A program made the position numbers and the translations under genes. Source: an uncultured Collinsella sp. (GTDB lineage Bacteria; Actinomycetota; Coriobacteriia; Coriobacteriales; Coriobacteriaceae). Taken from it: a stretch of 64,000 bases of DNA. Under the pieces are notes generated by a model. It was not told where the DNA came from, searched no databases, and worked only from the letters and a program-made list of their open reading frames with translations. Below are positions 1 to 8,151 of the stretch, in pieces (the first letter of the stretch is position 1; each line of letters starts with the position of its first letter). The stretch covers positions 14,622-78,621 of the forward strand of contig URRB01000010.1 in the NCBI GenBank assembly GCA_900550195.1, written 5' to 3'.

Positions 1-516
1 CAGAATCGGTGCCAGACCCATGGAAGGTTCGTCGAGCATAAGCAGTTTGGGGTTACTCATAAGGGCGCGCCCCATAACGAGCATCTGCTGCTCGCCGCCT
101 GAAAGGGTGCCGGCGACCTGGCGACGACGTTCCTTCAGGCGCGGGAACTGCTCGTAGACGCGCTCCAGGCCCGGAGCCACCGTGGACTTGGGCTGCGTAT
201 AGGCGCCCATCTCCAGGTTCTCCTCAACCGTCATCTGCAAAAAGGCGCGACGACCCTCGGGAACCTGAGCCAGGCCCTTACCAACCAGCTTATCAGCGGG
301 CGTATGGGTAATGTCCTCGCCCATAAACTTGATGGAACCGGTCTTGGAGCGAAGCAGGCCCGAAACGGTCTTGAGCGTTGTGGACTTGCCGGCACCGTTC
401 GCACCGATCAGGGCCACGATCTCGCCCTCGTTGACGTTAAAGGAGATGTCCTTGATGGCATGGATGGCGCCGTACCAGACGTTGATGTTGTAGACGGAAA
501 GCATCGGCTCTGCCAT
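1..516 (-). CDS. livF: Branched-chain amino acid ABC transporter ATPase LivF (3' end outside window)
   Basis: This is the second cytoplasmic ATPase of the LIV importer, which hydrolyses ATP to drive branched-chain amino acid uptake. The visible N-terminal 172 residues carry Walker A (GANGAGKST), the LivF-typical EGRRAF stretch, the ABC signature LSGGEQQ and the Walker B MLDEPSMGLAP. The start ATG at 516 lies just beyond the livG stop, preceded by a GGGGGAG ribosome site. It is the last recognised gene of a livKHMGF operon. The C-terminus continues past base 1, so the gene is partial by window truncation, not damaged. Confidence 0.95.
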   Translation of the reverse strand, partial: MAEPMLSVYNINVWYGAIHAIKDISFNVNEGEIVALIGANGAGKSTTLKTVSGLLRSKTGSIKFMGEDITHTPADKLVGKGLAQVPEGRRAFLQMTVEENLEMGAYTQPKSTVAPGLERVYEQFPRLKERRRQVAGTLSGGEQQMLVMGRALMSNPKLLMLDEPSMGLAPIL

Positions 517-1377
517 TTAGTTCTCCCCCTTATTCTGCTTGCCCAGATACGCCTCGATAACGGCATCGTTGTTCTGGATTTCCTCGGCCGTGCCCTTGGC
601 GATGACCTTGCCAAAGTTAAGCACGCAGATACCCTCGCAAATATTCATGACGAGCGACATGTCGTGCTCAATAAGCATGATGGCGATACCAAAGGTGTCG
701 CGAATCTTAACGATGTTCTCCATGAGCTCGGCGGTCTCGGACGGGTTCATGCCTGCGGCAGGCTCGTCGAGCAGCAGCAGTTTGGGGTTGGTGGCAAGCG
801 CGCGGACGATCTCCAGACGACGCTGAGCGCCGTAAGGCAGCGATCCGGCCTGCTCGTTTGCCAGATGCTCCATATCAAAGATGGACAGCAGCTCCATGGC
901 GCGTTCGTGAGCAGCCTTCTCGTGCTTCCAGTACGTCGGCAGGCGCAGCACGCCCTCAAAACCGGAGTAGCGCTCCTGATTGTGCAGACCGACCTTGACG
1001 TTGTCCTCCACCGTCATGGTGTTGAACAGGCGAATGTTCTGGAATGTACGGGCAATACCCATGCGGTTGACCTGATAGACCGACTTGCCCGAGGTGTCCT
1101 CACCGTCGAGCAGGATGGTGCCGTGCGTGGGCTGATACACCTTGGTGAGCAGGTTGAAGACCGTGGTCTTACCGGCACCGTTGGGGCCGATCAGACCGGC
1201 GATCTCGGTCTTGCCGATAGTCAGGCTAAGGTCGTCGACTGCCTTAAGGCCACCGAACTCAATGCCCAGGTGGATGCACTCGAGTGCCGGGCGCTGACCC
1301 AGGTCGCGGTCGGGAACGATGGCGCCAGAAGGATACGGGACCATCTTGCCCTTGTTGAACTCAAATTTACTGGGCAT
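517..1377 (-). CDS. livG: Branched-chain amino acid ABC transporter ATPase LivG
   Basis: First ATPase of the LIV importer, about 286 residues and of normal family length. Walker A is GPNGAGKTT. An extended LivG-type insert follows (GIARTFQNIRLF), then the signature region LPYGAQRR and Walker B LLLLDEPAAGMNP, with the switch His in LIEHDM. The ATG at 1377 (protein begins MPSKFEF) is preferred over an upstream in-frame start at 1404, because AAGGAGGTG sits about 6 bases before it. The start overlaps the livM stop by 11 bases and the stop abuts livF, which indicates translational coupling. Confidence 0.95.
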   Translation of the reverse strand: MPSKFEFNKGKMVPYPSGAIVPDRDLGQRPALECIHLGIEFGGLKAVDDLSLTIGKTEIAGLIGPNGAGKTTVFNLLTKVYQPTHGTILLDGEDTSGKSVYQVNRMGIARTFQNIRLFNTMTVEDNVKVGLHNQERYSGFEGVLRLPTYWKHEKAAHERAMELLSIFDMEHLANEQAGSLPYGAQRRLEIVRALATNPKLLLLDEPAAGMNPSETAELMENIVKIRDTFGIAIMLIEHDMSLVMNICEGICVLNFGKVIAKGTAEEIQNNDAVIEAYLGKQNKGEN

Positions 1378-2446
1378 CGGCTGCCACCTCCTTCTTGGAA
1401 GCAAAGCGATCCTTAATGCGTGCGAAGAACGCCTTGAGCTGTGGGTTGTTGGTAAAGACCATGACCAGAATCAACACGATGGCGTAGATGAGCATGCGGT
1501 AGTCCGAGAACTGACGGAGCAGCTCGGGGAGCACCGTGAGCAGCGCCGCGGCGATAACGGAGCCGCGCATGTTGCCCAGGCCGCCCAGGACCACGAACAC
1601 CAGAATGAGAATGGACGTATTGAAGTCGAACTTAGTGGCGGAAAGCTGCGAGAAGTTACCGCCGAACAGAGCTCCGGCAGCACCGGCGAGGGCAGCGGAA
1701 ACCACGAAGGCGATCATGCGGTACTGAGTGACGGAGATGCCCACAGACTCGGCAGCGATCTTGTTGTCGCGCACGGCAATAATGGCACGACCGGTACGGC
1801 TGCGAACCAGGTTGAGCACAATCACGAGCGCGACCATAACCAGGATTGCGCCGGCAAGGAAGGTCGAATAGGTCGACACGCCCGATGCACCCTGCGCGCC
1901 CTTGATGATGGCGGTGCCGTCCTCGAGCAGGTGCAGGTCGTCGATCGTGGAGTTACCCGTGATGTTAAAGATCACATGCAGGCCGCGGGAATCGACGCCC
2001 ACAATGAGGCAGGTGACGGCCTCTTTGATAATCTCGCCAAAAGCCAGGGTCACGATGGCCAGATAGTCGCCGCTCAGGCGCAGGACCGGGATACCGATCA
2101 AGAAGCCCAAGATGGCAGCGGCGATAGCGCCGACCACAATGCTGATGATCAGACGCATCGGATCAGACGGAACGGTGCTCTCCAGCGCGACGGCAGTGAC
2201 GATGCCCGTATAGGCACCGACGCTCATAAAGCCCGCGTGGCCCAGCGACAAGTCGCCCGCGATGCCGACGACGAGGTTAAGGGAGATGGCCATGACGATA
2301 TAGGCTGTGATGGGAACCAGCTGACCGGCGATCATGCGCGGGATCATGTGGTTGGACTGCATAAAGAACACGATGGCGAACGCCACAACGCACATGGCGT
2401 ACGTGACAAAGTCGTGACGTGTCTGCTTGTCTTTAAGAAACTTCAT
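1367..2446 (-). CDS. livM: Branched-chain amino acid ABC transporter permease LivM
   Basis: Inner-membrane permease subunit of the LIV importer, about 359 residues. It is hydrophobic throughout and has the LivM-type stretches NLVVGIAGDLSLGHAGF near the N-terminus and GLGNMRGSVIAAALLTVLPE near the C-terminus. The latter is the ATPase-contact (EAA-like) region. Two starts are possible. A GTG at 2455 directly follows the livH stop. The ATG at 2446 has AGGTGA five bases upstream and is used here. It partners with LivH in the membrane and with LivG/LivF below it. Confidence 0.94.
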   Translation of the reverse strand: MKFLKDKQTRHDFVTYAMCVVAFAIVFFMQSNHMIPRMIAGQLVPITAYIVMAISLNLVVGIAGDLSLGHAGFMSVGAYTGIVTAVALESTVPSDPMRLIISIVVGAIAAAILGFLIGIPVLRLSGDYLAIVTLAFGEIIKEAVTCLIVGVDSRGLHVIFNITGNSTIDDLHLLEDGTAIIKGAQGASGVSTYSTFLAGAILVMVALVIVLNLVRSRTGRAIIAVRDNKIAAESVGISVTQYRMIAFVVSAALAGAAGALFGGNFSQLSATKFDFNTSILILVFVVLGGLGNMRGSVIAAALLTVLPELLRQFSDYRMLIYAIVLILVMVFTNNPQLKAFFARIKDRFASKKEVAADAQ

Positions 2447-2455
2447 AACGCTCAC

Positions 2456-3337
2456 CTACACCTTCTCGGGGACGTACTTGCCCAAGAGGCCGGCAGGCTT
2501 GACGAGCAGGACGATGATCAAAACACCAAAGACGATGGAGTTGGCAAGGCTCGTGGAAATGTAAGCCTGCGCCATCGCCTCGATGATGCCGATGAGAATG
2601 CCGCCGACAAAGGCGCCGGGGATGGAGCCGATGCCGCCGAAAACGGCAGCGTCGAAGGCCTTGATGCCAGGCATGGCGCCCGTGGTGGGCTGCAGGACCG
2701 GCGAGTAGGAGCACAGGAGCACGCCGGCGATGGCAGCGAGGGCGGAGCCGATGGCGAACGTCATCGAGATGGTGCGGTTGACGTTGATGCCCATGAGCTG
2801 AGCGGCGGCCTTATCCTCGGACACGGCGCGCATGGCCTTGCCCATCTTGGTCTTACCTGTAAAGAACATCAGGCCGGCCATGATAACCAGGCAGGCGACG
2901 ATGGTGACGAGCGAGACGGCGCTTACGTTAAACTTGGCCAAGAACTCCGGCACCGGGAAGGTGACGAGCGAAGTGAAGTTCTTGGGCGTGGCGCCCCACA
3001 GAAGCTGCGCGGCGTTCTGCAGGAAGTAAGACACGCCGATGGCCGTAATCAGAACGGCCAGCGGGCCCGCCTGGCGCAGCGGCTTATAGGCCAGACCCTC
3101 AATGAGAACACCGAGGACCGTGCAGACCACACAAGAGAGAACTACAGATGCCCAGCCTGGGAGGCCGAGATACGACGTGGCGCAGAACGAGACATAGGCA
3201 CCGACCATGATGACATCGCCGTGAGCGAAGTTGAGCATCTTGGCGATACCGTAGACCATGGTGTAGCCCAACGCGATGATGGCGTAGACGCTGCCCATGG
3301 ACAGGCCGTTGACCAGGTATTGGATAAAGACCGTCAT
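2456..3337 (-). CDS. livH: Branched-chain amino acid ABC transporter permease LivH
   Basis: Second permease of the LIV importer, about 293 residues. The N-terminus MTVFIQYLVNGLSMGSVYAI, the motif MVYGIAKMLNFAHGD and the late stretch KAFDAAVFGGIGSIPGA are typical of LivH. The open frame extends upstream to 3430. The ATG at 3337 is chosen because AAGGGGGA lies eight bases before it and the family's first membrane helix begins immediately. About 140 bases holding two hairpins separate it from livK, which may let livK be expressed above the membrane genes. Confidence 0.94.
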   Translation of the reverse strand: MTVFIQYLVNGLSMGSVYAIIALGYTMVYGIAKMLNFAHGDVIMVGAYVSFCATSYLGLPGWASVVLSCVVCTVLGVLIEGLAYKPLRQAGPLAVLITAIGVSYFLQNAAQLLWGATPKNFTSLVTFPVPEFLAKFNVSAVSLVTIVACLVIMAGLMFFTGKTKMGKAMRAVSEDKAAAQLMGINVNRTISMTFAIGSALAAIAGVLLCSYSPVLQPTTGAMPGIKAFDAAVFGGIGSIPGAFVGGILIGIIEAMAQAYISTSLANSIVFGVLIIVLLVKPAGLLGKYVPEKV

Positions 3338-3371
3338 GTTCCACATCCCCCTTTCGAATAGGTTTCCAGTT

Positions 3372-3397
3372 AGTGTATGAAACAGGGACGTTACACT
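3372..3397. repeat. Small hairpin with GGGACG in the loop
   Basis: Perfect 6-bp arms (AGTGTA and TACACT) enclose a 14-base loop containing AGGGACGT. It lies between livK and livH. The loop core resembles loops of hairpins at 37137, 51042, 63831 and 63882, whose arms are unrelated. Confidence 0.45.
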
Positions 3398-3413
3398 GTC
3401 CCTAGATACCAAG

Positions 3414-3445
3414 CAAGCAGGGAAGGCCAAAACCTCCCCTGCTTG
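3414..3445 (-). terminator. Hairpin between livK and livH (partial terminator or processing site)
   Basis: Arms of 13 bases (3414-3426 and 3433-3445) pair with one mismatch around the loop CCAAAA. There is no strong T-run downstream on the minus strand. A leaky terminator or mRNA-stabilising hairpin is therefore more likely than a full stop. In LIV operons this arrangement often keeps the binding protein in excess. Confidence 0.55.
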
Positions 3446-3476
3446 GGATCAAAACCGCTCTATGTAAGGCGGCCAA

Positions 3477-4664
3477 TTAGGCCTGTACGTACTTACCGTC
3501 GGTGATGACGTACACCGTGGGCTCCTTCTGGACCTGGCCCTTATCGTTCCAGGTGAGCTTGCCGGTCAGACCGTCAACGGTAATCTTGAGCATAGCCTTG
3601 GACAGCTTCTCGGCGACCTCGGTCGGATCGGCGTCGACACCAAGACCGGCCTCCTTGACGGCCTCGGCCACCGCGTGCACGCCGTCGTAGGCGTCGGCGG
3701 CAAACTGGTCGGGGGTATCGCCGTACTTATCCTTGTAAGCGTTAACGAAGTCGGCGTTCTTCTCGTCGTCGGCGGAGAACGGGGTCATGAGCAGCAGACC
3801 CTCGGCAAGAGAGGTATCGAAGCCCTCAACGCCCAGGATGCCGTCCATGCCGTCGCAGCCCATCATCTTGACGTCGTAGCCCATGTCCTTGGCGTTCTTG
3901 AGCAGGACGGACGCCGGCGTGTAGTAGATCGGCGCAAAGATCATGGTGGCGCCGGCCTGCTTGGCCTTGGTCAGCTGGTTGGTAAAGCTCGTGGCGGAGT
4001 CGTCCTTAAAGGTCTCCTCGTCAACAATCTCGAGCTTGGACTCAGCGGCCTGGGCCTTAAAGGAATCTGCGATGCCCGAAGAATAGGCGTCGCCGGAGTT
4101 ATAGAACAGCACGAACTTCTCGTCCGCATACTTCTGCGCCAGGAACTTGGCAGCGTTGACACCCTGGTTGGGGTCGGTGAAGCAAACCTGGAAGACGCAA
4201 TCCTTGCCGTCGGTGACGTCCTCGGAGGACGCGGACGGGGTGATCATGAACGTCTTGGGGTCGTTACCGCACTCTGCGGCAACGGCAACCGACGCACCCG
4301 TGGTGGTCGGGCCGACGAGGGCCTGCATGCCCCAGTCGAGCAGGGTGTTGAAGGCGTTGACGGCCTTCTCGCCGTCGGCCTGGTCATCCTCGGCCTTGCT
4401 GGCAAGCGGCAGCTCCTTGGTCGAGAAATCCTTGCAGCCAAGCTCGACACCCTGGGTAACGGACTTGCCGTAGGACGCGTTGGCGCCGGTCAGCGGGCCG
4501 ATGGTACCGATCTTAAACGAAGCGTCGCTCGAAGCGGAACCGCTGTCGCCGCCGTTGGAGGAGCAGCCAGCTAGAATGGACATCGCCCCCAGACCTGCTG
4601 CGCTCGCGATAACGCTCCTGCGATTCATAACAGGGTTCAATGACTTACCGGTGAGGCTCGACAT
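3477..4664 (-). CDS. livK: Branched-chain amino acid-binding lipoprotein LivK
   Basis: Extracytoplasmic solute-binding protein that captures branched-chain amino acids and delivers them to LivHM. The 395 residues begin with a signal region (RR at 15-16 and a hydrophobic core) ending in the lipobox LAGC, so Cys34 should be lipidated. The mature part has the Peripla_BP_6 pattern: IGTIGPLTGANASYG, VGPTTTGASVAVA, then APIYYTPASVLLKNAKDM, ending DGKYVQA. GAGAGGAG precedes the ATG at 4664; an internal ATG at 4628 is a weaker alternative. A shortened relative lies immediately upstream (4936-5131). Confidence 0.94.
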   Translation of the reverse strand: MSSLTGKSLNPVMNRRSVIASAAGLGAMSILAGCSSNGGDSGSASSDASFKIGTIGPLTGANASYGKSVTQGVELGCKDFSTKELPLASKAEDDQADGEKAVNAFNTLLDWGMQALVGPTTTGASVAVAAECGNDPKTFMITPSASSEDVTDGKDCVFQVCFTDPNQGVNAAKFLAQKYADEKFVLFYNSGDAYSSGIADSFKAQAAESKLEIVDEETFKDDSATSFTNQLTKAKQAGATMIFAPIYYTPASVLLKNAKDMGYDVKMMGCDGMDGILGVEGFDTSLAEGLLLMTPFSADDEKNADFVNAYKDKYGDTPDQFAADAYDGVHAVAEAVKEAGLGVDADPTEVAEKLSKAMLKITVDGLTGKLTWNDKGQVQKEPTVYVITDGKYVQA

Positions 4665-4752
4665 GCGGCTCTCCTCTCAAATCTCGTCGGGTTTCGGTTA
4701 CCCGACAGGCCATCCTTCGCCGTGTTCGGCGTTCGCAAAATACTAGACGCTT

Positions 4753-4780
4753 TAGTTAAGGAAAGTGGCGATTATTTCAA
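4753..4780 (-). promoter_or_regulatory. Candidate livK promoter
   Basis: On the minus strand TTGAAA (4775-4780) and TAACTA (4753-4758) are separated by 16 bases, about 90 bases before the livK start. They lie within a strikingly A+T-rich stretch (about 4740-4890) in an otherwise GC-rich region. The elements match the sigma70 consensus only moderately. Confidence 0.35.
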
Positions 4781-4935
4781 CTTTTCTTTGGATTTGTTGA
4801 TTTATCCATAATTCTGCGTATTTCTATTACTTTATGCAGTATTGCCACTTTATTATGTAAAAGTAATGTTTCCGTTCTGTTACAAGTATACCTGCCTTGA
4901 ATAAAACAGCCTCACCGGTCGTGCTTTATGCGCAC

Positions 4936-5131
4936 TTAGGAAGCGATGTACTTGCCGTCCTGGATCACATGGGCTGTCCATGCCGTCGGCACCCATTAGT
5001 GTCATGTCGTAGCTCATGTCCTTGGCGTTCTTGAGCAAAACGGACGCTGGGGTGTAATAGATCGGGGCAAAAATAAGCGTGGCTCCGACAAGGAAACTCC
5101 TGCGGTTAAGTACGTTGTTGATGCTAAACAT
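4936..5131 (-). pseudogene. Deletion remnant of a second livK-like binding protein
   Basis: Three separated pieces of a LivK-type protein are joined here. The first is a start codon with a good ribosome site (AAAAGGGGG) and a signal start MFSINNVLNRRSFLVGA. The second is an internal block, APIYYTPASVLLKNAKDM through GADGMD, nearly identical to residues in the intact livK at 3477-4664. The third, after a frame change, is the C-terminal end IQDGKYIAS plus stop, matching the livK end ITDGKYVQA. Most of the ligand-binding domain is gone, so it cannot work as a transporter component. It looks like a tandem paralogue that lost two internal segments, or a product of recombination with its neighbour. 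Confidence 0.85.
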
Positions 5132-5381
5132 GGTGTCCCCCTTTTCGCTGGCCGCGGTGCGGCCGTCTTGCGGTACAGGGCAAACCTTATGGTGCAAACG
5201 TTGACAGTTTGTTACGGAGTTCCGTTTGTAGCGAGCATGTTTCCAATGTTTCCGCAGCGTTTCGGGGGTGCCGTTTTGTGCGACTCCTGTTGCCTAGCGA
5301 GCACGCGCCCTCGGTTCACGCTAGAATGCACTCAACCTTTAAGCGGTTAATCCATCCATAAGATGCACGAAGGAGCTATCT

Positions 5382-6725
5382 ATGAGCGAACCCCTGCGCA
5401 CCGTGAACGTCGGCCTCATCGGTCTGGGAACCGTCGGCGGCGGCGTGGCCCGTCTGATCAAGAGCCACCACGATGAGTACCTGGCCGCCTACGGCATCGA
5501 CCTTAAGCTGACCCGCGCCTGCGCGCTTGCCTGGGAGCAGGCCGAAGCCGCCGGTATTGAGCGCGAGGCCTTTACGAGCGACTGGCACGACGTCGTCACC
5601 GACCCCGCCGTCGATATCGTCGTCGAGCTCATCGGCGGCGAGCACCCCGCGACCGAAATCTTCACCACCGCCTTCGAGAACGGCAAGCACGTCGTCTCTG
5701 CCAACAAGGCCCTGCTGGGCCGTCATGTCGAGACGCTCGCCGAGAAGGCGCGCGCGTGCGGCGTGCAGATTAAGTGCGAGGCCAGCTGCGGCGGTGGCAT
5801 CCCCATTGTCAGCACGCTCGAGCACGACCTGGTGGGCAACAAGATCCTGACCATCGCTGGCATTCTCAACGGCACCACCAACTACATCCTGTCGCGCATG
5901 GACGCCGAGGGCGCCGATTACGCTGACGTGCTCGCCGACGCCCAGGCAAAGGGCTATGCCGAGGCCGACCCGTCCGCCGACGTCGACGGCTTCGACGCCG
6001 CCAGCAAGACGGCAATCCTCGCTTCCATCGGCTTTGGCACCCGCGTGACCACCGACGATGTCTACCAGCAGGGTATCCGTACCATCGGCGCCGAGGACAT
6101 TGCCCAGGCCCGCGAGCTCGGCTACACCATCAAGCTGCTGGGGATCGCACGCAACACCGACGCCGGCGTCGACGTCCGCGTGCATCCCACGCTCATCCCG
6201 GCAGACCATATGCTCGCCAAGGTCAACGGCGCCATGAACGCCGTCTACGTGGTGGGTGACGCCGTGGGCGAAACCATGTTCTACGGTGCCGGCGCAGGCT
6301 CCTTCCCCACCGCGAGCGCCGTCGTGGGCGATATCCTGTCGCTCTCCGAGCAGATCAGCCGCGGCGTGGCTCCGCTGCCCGAGATTGAGCCCTATGGTCA
6401 CAACCTCGCCTTTAAGCCCATGGACGAGCTCCAGACCAAGTACTATGTGCGCCTGAAGGTCGCCGACCGCGTGGGTGCCCTGTCCGAGACGGTCGACATC
6501 TTTGCCAAGCACAACATCTCGATCTCGCTCATCAACCAGGTCGAGGACGGCAAGTCGGGCGTCAGCGATGCCTGCTCGGTCATCTTCCTGACGCACCGCG
6601 CACTCGAGAAGGACGTCCAGGCTGCCGCCGCCGAGCTTGCCAGTGTCGACTGCGTGGCCGAGGTCGCCAACGTCCTGCGTATCGAGGACGTCGAGGCCTG
6701 GACCGAAGGTGTTATGGCCAACTAA
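5382..6725 (+). CDS. hom: Homoserine dehydrogenase
   Basis: Catalyses NAD(P)H-dependent reduction of aspartate semialdehyde to homoserine, the branch to threonine and methionine. The 447 residues show a Rossmann motif (GLIGLGTVGGGV), SANKALLG, the catalytic-domain stretch GILNGTTNYILSRM, and DPSADVDGFDAASK. A C-terminal ACT domain (about 355-430, VRLKVADRVGALSETVDIF) suggests allosteric feedback, classically by threonine. AAGGAG sits six bases before the ATG. It stands alone with its own terminator at 6758; no thrB or thrC is adjacent. Confidence 0.96.
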   Translation: MSEPLRTVNVGLIGLGTVGGGVARLIKSHHDEYLAAYGIDLKLTRACALAWEQAEAAGIEREAFTSDWHDVVTDPAVDIVVELIGGEHPATEIFTTAFENGKHVVSANKALLGRHVETLAEKARACGVQIKCEASCGGGIPIVSTLEHDLVGNKILTIAGILNGTTNYILSRMDAEGADYADVLADAQAKGYAEADPSADVDGFDAASKTAILASIGFGTRVTTDDVYQQGIRTIGAEDIAQARELGYTIKLLGIARNTDAGVDVRVHPTLIPADHMLAKVNGAMNAVYVVGDAVGETMFYGAGAGSFPTASAVVGDILSLSEQISRGVAPLPEIEPYGHNLAFKPMDELQTKYYVRLKVADRVGALSETVDIFAKHNISISLINQVEDGKSGVSDACSVIFLTHRALEKDVQAAAAELASVDCVAEVANVLRIEDVEAWTEGVMAN

Positions 6726-6757
6726 TCCAACGCTTGCCTAGCAATACACGCTTTGAG

Positions 6758-6790
6758 GGCTCCCGTCCGATGTGGGATGGGAGCCTTTTT
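6758..6790 (+). terminator. Rho-independent terminator of hom
   Basis: An 11-bp stem (6758-6768 with 6775-6785, one G-T pair) and a six-base loop are followed by TTTTT, 32 bases after the hom stop. Confidence 0.9.
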
Positions 6791-6939
6791 GTCTCCTGCC
6801 CTAAGCACAACGACAGGGCACATTTGCGCGAGCCGCTCATCGGTAACGCGGGCTACCGTTCACCGATATGCAAACACGGCCGATTCCGGTTACGGCTACG
6901 CTGTGCTGCGAATGTCCGCCCGCGATGAGAGGAAATACC

Positions 6940-7689
6940 ATGTTGCTCGAGGGCAAGAAAGCAATCATCACCGGAGGCACGCGCGGTATCGGCTATGCCA
7001 TCGCCTGCCGTTTTATCGAGGAGGGCGCCTCCGTCACTGTCTTTGGCTCGCGTCAAGAGACCGCCGATGCGGCCGTTGAGAAGCTGACAGCCGCCTATCC
7101 CGACGCCAAGGTCTGGGGCCGCTCCTGCGACCTCACCTCACTCGAAGCCGTGACCGAGGCCTTTACCCAGGCTGCATCCGACATGGGCGGCTTGGACACG
7201 GTCGTCAACAATGCCGGTATCTCCCAGCGTTCACCCCTCTTGGACTACACGGCCGAGGAGTTCGCAAAGGTCATGGACCTTAACGTCGTCGCCGTCTTTA
7301 ATGGCCACCAGGCTGCCGCCAAGATCATGACCGAGGCCGGCCACGGCGGCACCATCACTACCACAAGCTCGATGGTCGCCAAGTACGGCCAGCCCTCCGG
7401 CGTCGGTTACCCCACGTCCAAGTTTGCCGTCAACGGTATGGTCCAGTCACTCTCGCGCGAGCTCGCCCCTATGGGTATTCGCGTCAACGCCGTTGCCCCT
7501 GGCGTGACTAAGACTGACATGGTCGCCAACCTGCCCGAAGAGGTCATCAAACCCATCATCGCCACTATCCCTCTCGGCCGCATGGGTGAGCCCGAGGACG
7601 TCGCCAACGCCTTCGTTTTCCTAGCGAGCGACATGTCCTCCTATGTCACGGGCGCCGTGCTCCCCGTCGACGGAGCCGCCCGCTCTTAA
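6940..7689 (+). CDS. Short-chain dehydrogenase/reductase, FabG/BaiA-like
   Basis: Classical NAD(P)-dependent SDR of 249 residues. The cofactor loop is TGGTRGIG, followed by NNAG, a catalytic Ser in TTTSS, the YxxxK pair in GVGYPTSK, the PG motif VAPGVTKTDM and a C-terminal FLASDMSSYVTG. The start at 6940 (MLLEGKKAIITGG) has GAGAGGAAA upstream; the open frame extends further but without a ribosome site. The spacing of GVGYPxSK and VAPGVxxTDM recalls bile-acid 3-alpha-hydroxysteroid dehydrogenases (BaiA) as well as FabG. No fatty acid genes are adjacent, so the substrate is unknown. A 3-oxoacyl-ACP reductase or a sugar/polyol dehydrogenase remains possible. Confidence 0.88.
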   Translation: MLLEGKKAIITGGTRGIGYAIACRFIEEGASVTVFGSRQETADAAVEKLTAAYPDAKVWGRSCDLTSLEAVTEAFTQAASDMGGLDTVVNNAGISQRSPLLDYTAEEFAKVMDLNVVAVFNGHQAAAKIMTEAGHGGTITTTSSMVAKYGQPSGVGYPTSKFAVNGMVQSLSRELAPMGIRVNAVAPGVTKTDMVANLPEEVIKPIIATIPLGRMGEPEDVANAFVFLASDMSSYVTGAVLPVDGAARS

Positions 7690-7731
7690 GGGACCACAAG
7701 CCTCAGCTCCCAGCCTCAACATAGTCCAACA

Positions 7732-7776
7732 AAGAAGGCGCGCCGTCTGCATCAACTGCAGGCAGCACGCCTTCTT
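7732..7776. terminator. Hairpin heading repeat copy A
   Basis: Nine-base arms AAGAAGGCG (7732-7740) and CGCCTTCTT (7768-7776) enclose an inner CTGC/GCAG stem. It is 43 bases past the SDR stop and could terminate that gene, though the following T-run is broken. The same kind of hairpin, with the same CTGCATCAAC inner sequence, stands before repeat copy B at 14523. Confidence 0.6.
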
Positions 7777-7787
7777 CTGTTTGAAAG

Positions 7788-7957
7788 GGAAGCTGCGTCC
7801 CGGTATTTCAGCTCAGAACGGGACATGGTTTCCCCCCAGACCCCCTTGCGGAAACTGCGTCCCGTTTCGAACGCCGATTCTGGGATACCGTTTCCGCAAC
7901 AGGTCTTTCGCAGAAACTACATCCCACTCTGGACGTCCATTACGGGACACAGTTTCC
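7788..7957. repeat. Palindrome array, copy A (3 units, 62-bp period)
   Basis: Three 46-bp units start at 7788, 7850 and 7912, exactly 62 bases apart. Each begins near GGAAACTGCGTCCC and ends near GGGACACAGTTTCC, so each is an imperfect inverted repeat with an 18-base centre; 16-base spacers separate them. A four-unit copy in the same orientation lies at 14577-14808, and unit 2 is nearly identical between copies. No convincing reading frame runs through it. The remaining sequence up to 8151 holds only the likely promoter of the FHA operon. Confidence 0.85.
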
Positions 7958-8151
7958 CGAAGGGCGGTTGAGCCATGCCATCCTGATCAAAACGCGACCG
8001 CATAGCACCCTAAGATAACCAGCTTTCATGCTGGAGCAAACGCATCAGGCGGCGCGACCGCTCGCCGACATGCAATTTGTTGCACAGTAAAATCGGCTAG
8101 TGGCACCCTTATCCTTAATTTAGCGAATAAGGTCAAGGAAGGGAGAATGTC

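Noticed and set aside
304..1416. Long plus-strand frame opposite livF and livG
   Set aside because: It is the antisense of two clear ABC ATPases and its composition (His, Asp, Val, Gly-rich) is that of a reverse-strand shadow in GC-rich DNA.
1319..3361. 680-codon plus-strand frame
   Set aside because: It lies antisense to livM and livH, whose motifs, ribosome sites and coupled starts are convincing; the shadow has no recognisable domain.
5376..6596. Minus-strand frame over hom
   Set aside because: Shadow of homoserine dehydrogenase; hom has all family motifs and a good ribosome site.
7788..7957. Array with regular 62-bp spacing that could suggest a CRISPR
   Set aside because: Units are 46 bp and only partly similar, the spacers are 16 bp and themselves similar between copies, and no cas gene is near.
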